Under the pieces are notes generated by a model. The model was given only the letters and a program-made list of their open reading frames with translations. It was not told the DNA's origin and did no database searches. A DNA stretch of 64,000 bases from Micavibrio_A sp964539025. GTDB lineage: Bacteria; Pseudomonadota; Alphaproteobacteria; Micavibrionales; Micavibrionaceae. How positions within the stretch are numbered: position 1 is the stretch's first letter; each line of letters starts with the position of its first letter. Below are positions 61,901-64,000 of the stretch, in pieces. A program made the position numbers and the translations under genes. The DNA is taken from assembly GCA_964539025.1 (NCBI GenBank), contig CAZIFA010000008.1, positions 1-64,000 of the forward strand, written 5' to 3'.

Positions 61901-62027
61901 CGCCGTGGTCATCTTCTGCGGTCTGTTCTCCAGTACCTTGCTTGACCTTACGGTACGCCCGCTCGTGTTCTGGAAGTTCGGCAAAAAGCCAATCTCAACC
62001 TTGTTACCCCAAGCCATAACCCCATAA
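58905..62027 (+). CDS. cnrA: CnrA-position heavy-metal RND pump, HME3/HME5-like
   Basis: A 1040-aa pump with RND landmarks (TM1 LLVVAASALLMVYGVFVISK; porter region SHRIDHMMSGVRAQMAIKLF; C-terminal TM block with IALLSLFSLAGMFMVLYVHF). The TM4 motif is AIGELVDDAIVDVENVFRRL near residue 402, with two adjacent aspartates. Cupriavidus CnrA is reported to have a DFGxxxDGA-type motif, so this pump is of another HME class although its regulators are CnrYXH-like. Ni/Co export is likely from context, not proven. The gene symbol marks position. Confidence 0.85.
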   Translation: MLNAIIQFSLKNRLLVVAASALLMVYGVFVISKLPVDVFPDLNRPTVTIFTEAEGLAPEEVEALVTWPLETAVNGSTGVERVRSASAIGLSIVWVEFGWDTNIYTARQIVAEKLQQAQETLPQDVRPVMGPISSIMGEIMLVGLTSENPKIGGMDLRTIAEWDIRNRILSISGISQVSVIGGELKQYQVLVDPLKLKNYGVTLHDVEATIEGSNINATGGFLLSDYQESLIRNVARVKTIEDLAKSPLPKENGSPTPLTLDQVADIKLGGPLAKRGDASVNGQSAVILSIQKQPGADTIKLTEAVEAELASIQKTLPEGVKIHGEIFKQGTFIERAIKNVEEALRDGAILVAIVLFLFLLNFRTTFITLTAIPMSFVLTAIVFKYFGLSINTMTLGGLAVAIGELVDDAIVDVENVFRRLRENRHAEKPRNPLQVIFEASSEVRNSIVFATIIVVLVFIPLFAMGGIEGKIFLPLGIAYITSIVASLFVSLTLTPALCSYLLPNMKRMSAEHDGWLIRKIKGGQKRVLNFAFPHSRIVLIFVALITFGVMAMVPFFGKEFLPQFNEGSVTINILTPPGTSLAESNRIGTIAENLIRQVPEASETGRRTGRAERDDHAEGVHSSEIEVELKESDRSRGDILADIRDRLDQIPGIAVNIGQPISHRIDHMMSGVRAQMAIKLFGTDLEVLRAKAEEIRQAMSEVEGVVDLSVEKQVLIPQVHVLFDREKAASYGLLSGEAAEYAELAMQGKAVGQVLDGQRTYDIVMRLSDAARNDVEAIKQIPVDTKDGNVVPLQAIATVQDAKGPNIINRENAQRRIVIQANVSDRDLVGVVQKVQAAINSKVKLPQGYYVTYGGQFESQASASRLIALLSLFSLAGMFMVLYVHFKSANLALQVMTSIPLAFIGAVIGVWLSGGVFSIATMVGFVTLTGIAARNGIMMIAHYIHLMEHEGEKFDLAMVYRGTSERIIPVLMTALTASLALIPLVIAADEPGRELLHPVAVVIFCGLFSSTLLDLTVRPLVFWKFGKKPISTLLPQAITP

Positions 62028-62038
62028 AGGAGACCATC

Positions 62039-62476
62039 ATGAAAAAACTACTGCTCACTGCCGCCATTATTGCCCTAACGGGATTAAATCAGCCAGCCTT
62101 TGCGCATGGAGATGAAGATCACGGCACCCAGCCGCATGAAACGGCCACAGAAGCGGCGACGCCCGCGATGACGGCGCAAGAGGTATTGGCAAGCATTCAA
62201 GCGGGAATGGTTACGGTCGGCTCCCAAATCGATGCCGGACAGTTCGACCCAACGCATGAAGAGATTGAAAAAATAGATGCGGCTGCCAAGTCCTTGAAGA
62301 CCAGCACAACCGTCGCAGAGGATAAAAAAGCCCGCCTTGAATCATCGATCAATCAATTCGTGGCCCAGCTCGGAAAACTTCATACGGTGACCGATGCCAA
62401 GGATGCGGAAAAGTCGCTTGCCGAGTTCAAAAAGGCACAGGGCGCTTTTAAACTTGTTGAAGCTGCTTTGAAATAG
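62039..62476 (+). CDS. His-bearing periplasmic companion of the RND pump
   Basis: A 145-aa exported protein (AAAGGAG upstream; signal MKKLLLTAAIIALTGLNQPA). The mature start AHGDEDHGTQPHETATEAAT is followed by a long amphipathic helical domain. Same design as the protein after czcA at 30080. Likely a periplasmic metal buffer; no family name is certain. Confidence 0.72.
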   Translation: MKKLLLTAAIIALTGLNQPAFAHGDEDHGTQPHETATEAATPAMTAQEVLASIQAGMVTVGSQIDAGQFDPTHEEIEKIDAAAKSLKTSTTVAEDKKARLESSINQFVAQLGKLHTVTDAKDAEKSLAEFKKAQGAFKLVEAALK

Positions 62477-62486
62477 GGAGGACGCT

Positions 62487-62741
62487 ATGAAGGGAACATT
62501 ACTTGCTTTAGCCGCAGGAACACTTTTTCTCGCAGGTTGCACAACGGTACAAACGCCTTCGCTTGAAGAGCAAATGCAGGGAAAAACTAAGGCGGAGCGT
62601 ACGGTTTTTCTCAAGGAAAAATGCCTTGAAGAAGCCTCGTATCGTCACATGGGCAAATACCGGAGCAACAGCTCAGGTCATGTGTCCCGCATGACGGATA
62701 TCTGTAATGCCATGTCGGGCGAGATGGAAAAAACCAAATAA
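62487..62741 (+). CDS. small lipoprotein of the cnr-type operon
   Basis: An 84-aa lipoprotein: MKGTLLALAAGTLFLAGCTT has a clear lipobox LAGC (Cys 18). The rest (KTKAERTVFLKEKCLEEASY, MTDICNAMSGEMEK) has two further cysteines and is unrecognised. Placed 10 bp after the previous gene with GGGAGG upstream, so co-transcribed. Confidence 0.75.
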   Translation: MKGTLLALAAGTLFLAGCTTVQTPSLEEQMQGKTKAERTVFLKEKCLEEASYRHMGKYRSNSSGHVSRMTDICNAMSGEMEKTK

Positions 62742-62756
62742 TCGAGGAGAAAACTC

Positions 62757-63638
62757 ATGAAACTACTTCACGCATTGCTCGTTACCACGATCTTGACCAC
62801 AGGGGCCACGGCCTATGCCGCAGGCGATCATACTGGCGGTCACGACACGAACCCTCCCGTCGCCGCAAGCATGTCTCATGATGCGATGGGGGATGGTGGC
62901 GAGAAAATGGAAGCTATGACCGCGCAAAATACGGTCAAGCTGGCGCTTGAGCCAACCGCCCCTCTGGAGGCCGGAAAAACCACGCAAGTGACCGTAAAGC
63001 TGAATGCCGTTGCCGACGGCAAACCTCTGACGCTGGATGATCTTAAGGAAGCGCATACCAAGAAACTGCACTTGCTGGTCGTCGATCCGACGCTGACTGA
63101 TTACCATCACATTCATCCTGTGGCGGGTGAAAAGCCTGGTGAGTATGTGTTCGATTTCACGCCGCTTAAAAACGATACTTATCGCGTCTGGGCGGATGTG
63201 ATCCCCGTTGCCACGGGCAAGCAGGAATACGTGCAAACCGATATGGGAACGCCTGCCAAGGAAAAGGCCAGCATCGATAAGGCCACGAGCATGACGGCGA
63301 CAGTGGACGGATACACCTTTACCCTGGCATTGGACGGAGAGCCGAAAGCGGACAGCCCCGTGATGGGCAACGTCACCGTTACCAAGGACGGTCAGCCTTT
63401 TACCGGATTGGAGCCTGTGATGGGTGCTTTCGCGCATGTGGTCGGATTCACCGAAGATTATAATTCCGTCCTCCATGTCCATCCGATGGGCAAAGAGCCG
63501 ACAAGCGATGCCGAGCGTGGCGGGCCGAAACTGGAGTTCCATATCGAGCCTGAGAAAGCGGGCTTTGTGAAATTGTTCGCTCAAGTGCGGATTGGCGGGA
63601 AGGATATCTTCGCGCCGTTCGGAATAACCGTGAAATAA
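62757..63638 (+). CDS. secreted beta-rich metal-island protein (293 aa)
   Basis: A 293-aa exported protein (signal MKLLHALLVTTILTTGATAY; His/Met-rich start AGDHTGGHDTNPPVAASMSH). Two similar immunoglobulin-like halves can be seen, each with a His-rich loop: HLLVVDPTLTDYHHIHPVAG and FAHVVGFTEDYNSVLHVHPM. The repeated H-x-H pattern suggests two metal sites. No enzyme motif is seen. Likely a periplasmic metal-binding protein co-transcribed with the pump. Confidence 0.72.
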   Translation: MKLLHALLVTTILTTGATAYAAGDHTGGHDTNPPVAASMSHDAMGDGGEKMEAMTAQNTVKLALEPTAPLEAGKTTQVTVKLNAVADGKPLTLDDLKEAHTKKLHLLVVDPTLTDYHHIHPVAGEKPGEYVFDFTPLKNDTYRVWADVIPVATGKQEYVQTDMGTPAKEKASIDKATSMTATVDGYTFTLALDGEPKADSPVMGNVTVTKDGQPFTGLEPVMGAFAHVVGFTEDYNSVLHVHPMGKEPTSDAERGGPKLEFHIEPEKAGFVKLFAQVRIGGKDIFAPFGITVK

Positions 63639-63659
63639 CCCCCGAAAAAGGAGAATACG

Positions 63660-64000
63660 ATGAAGACGTTTTTACTGGCACTTATGATGGCCTTGACCAC
63701 ACTTGCTCCCGCGATGGCTGAGGATACCAGCCATGCACATGACAGCGCTTGGCTTAAACCTACCGAGGCGCAGTATGTGTGTATGATGAACAATAAAGTA
63801 TTCGATAAACCGCAAATCGTAATCGAGGTTGAGGGTAAGACCTATTACGGCTGCTGCCCGATGTGTGCTGATAAGCTGAAGAACGACGTTTCTTTGCGCA
63901 CGGCAACCGATCCTGTTAGCGGGAAACCTGTCGATAAGGCCAGTGCCGTGATCGGTGCGGATACGCATGGCATGACATACTACTTCGAGAGCAAGGAAAA
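63660..64000 (+). CDS. secreted YHS/TRASH-like metal protein (partial, runs off window)
   Basis: The first 113 codons of an exported protein (signal MKTFLLALMMALTTLAPAMA; AAAAGGAG upstream). It has two Cys motifs of the TRASH/YHS kind, AQYVCMMNNKVFDKPQIVIE and YYGCCPMCADKLKND, followed by a YHS-like DPVSGKPVDKASAVIG. Similar proteins bind copper, nickel or mercury in the periplasm. The 3' end is beyond the window. Confidence 0.75.
   Translation, partial: MKTFLLALMMALTTLAPAMAEDTSHAHDSAWLKPTEAQYVCMMNNKVFDKPQIVIEVEGKTYYGCCPMCADKLKNDVSLRTATDPVSGKPVDKASAVIGADTHGMTYYFESKE

Overview
The window looks like part of an alphaproteobacterial chromosome. The supporting features are the rRNA layout, an alphaproteobacterial-type initiator tRNA with a C1-A72 mismatch and encoded CCA, the small-ORF/DUF2924/serine-recombinase cassette, and lambda-type portal and prohead protease genes of the alphaproteobacterial kind. 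A Micavibrio-like or other deep-branching lineage is a guess; nothing here fixes the genus.

Layout. (1) 1-570: 3' end of 23S rRNA and 5S rRNA. (2) 700-6740: ordinary chromosomal genes, including an aminoglycoside/lincosamide-type nucleotidyltransferase, a short malonyl-CoA-decarboxylase-like protein, a TPR-methyltransferase, inorganic pyrophosphatase and a periplasmic binding protein. (3) 6955-12760: an integration hot spot at tRNA-fMet, with two orphan 5' tRNA halves, the intact tRNA, a degraded 5.2-kb element and a displaced 3' tRNA half. (4) 12843-19455: copper/silver efflux (CusB, CusA) and a truncated multicopper oxidase. (5) 19453-22781: prophage remnant. (6) 22947-28789: an HTH-methyltransferase-specificity fusion with a convergent PD-(D/E)XK nuclease, then a serine-recombinase cassette. 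(7) 28809-37455: a minus-strand czc-type operon. (8) 37579-43439: an ars operon, a mercury-type operon lying in an inverted segment, and a strip of truncated genes. (9) 43449-47279: small metal proteins, a CDF transporter, an ArsR regulator, LspA and an RCC1-repeat protein. (10) 47329-53195: a second integrative element (integrase, Prim-Pol, D5-type helicase). (11) 53198-55217: HigBA and gene debris. (12) 55234-64000: a cnrYXHCBA-type operon with periplasmic metal-binding proteins, cut off by the window end.

How the genes work together. Three complete heavy-metal RND pumps of different sequence classes, two CDF transporters, two ArsR-type regulators, one MerR regulator and one ECF sigma/anti-sigma/sensor set form a multi-metal resistance island. 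It covers Cu/Ag, Zn/Co/Cd, Ni/Co, As and Hg by family inference. The island is laced with integrase, prophage and toxin-antitoxin remnants.

Main discovery. Two segments (10357-11425 and 39201-41491) are flipped. Flipping each back on the computer joins, in frame at both ends, two different broken genes. These are a tyrosine integrase plus a phage gene in the first case, and an AqpS-type aquaporin plus a DsbD-like secreted protein in the second. Each inversion is bounded by only 4 bp of inverted identity (CCGG; TTTC/GAAA). At least ten further non-reciprocal junctions fuse unrelated gene halves. The region is therefore either rearranged very actively by microhomology or carries amplification/assembly chimeras; read-level data would decide.
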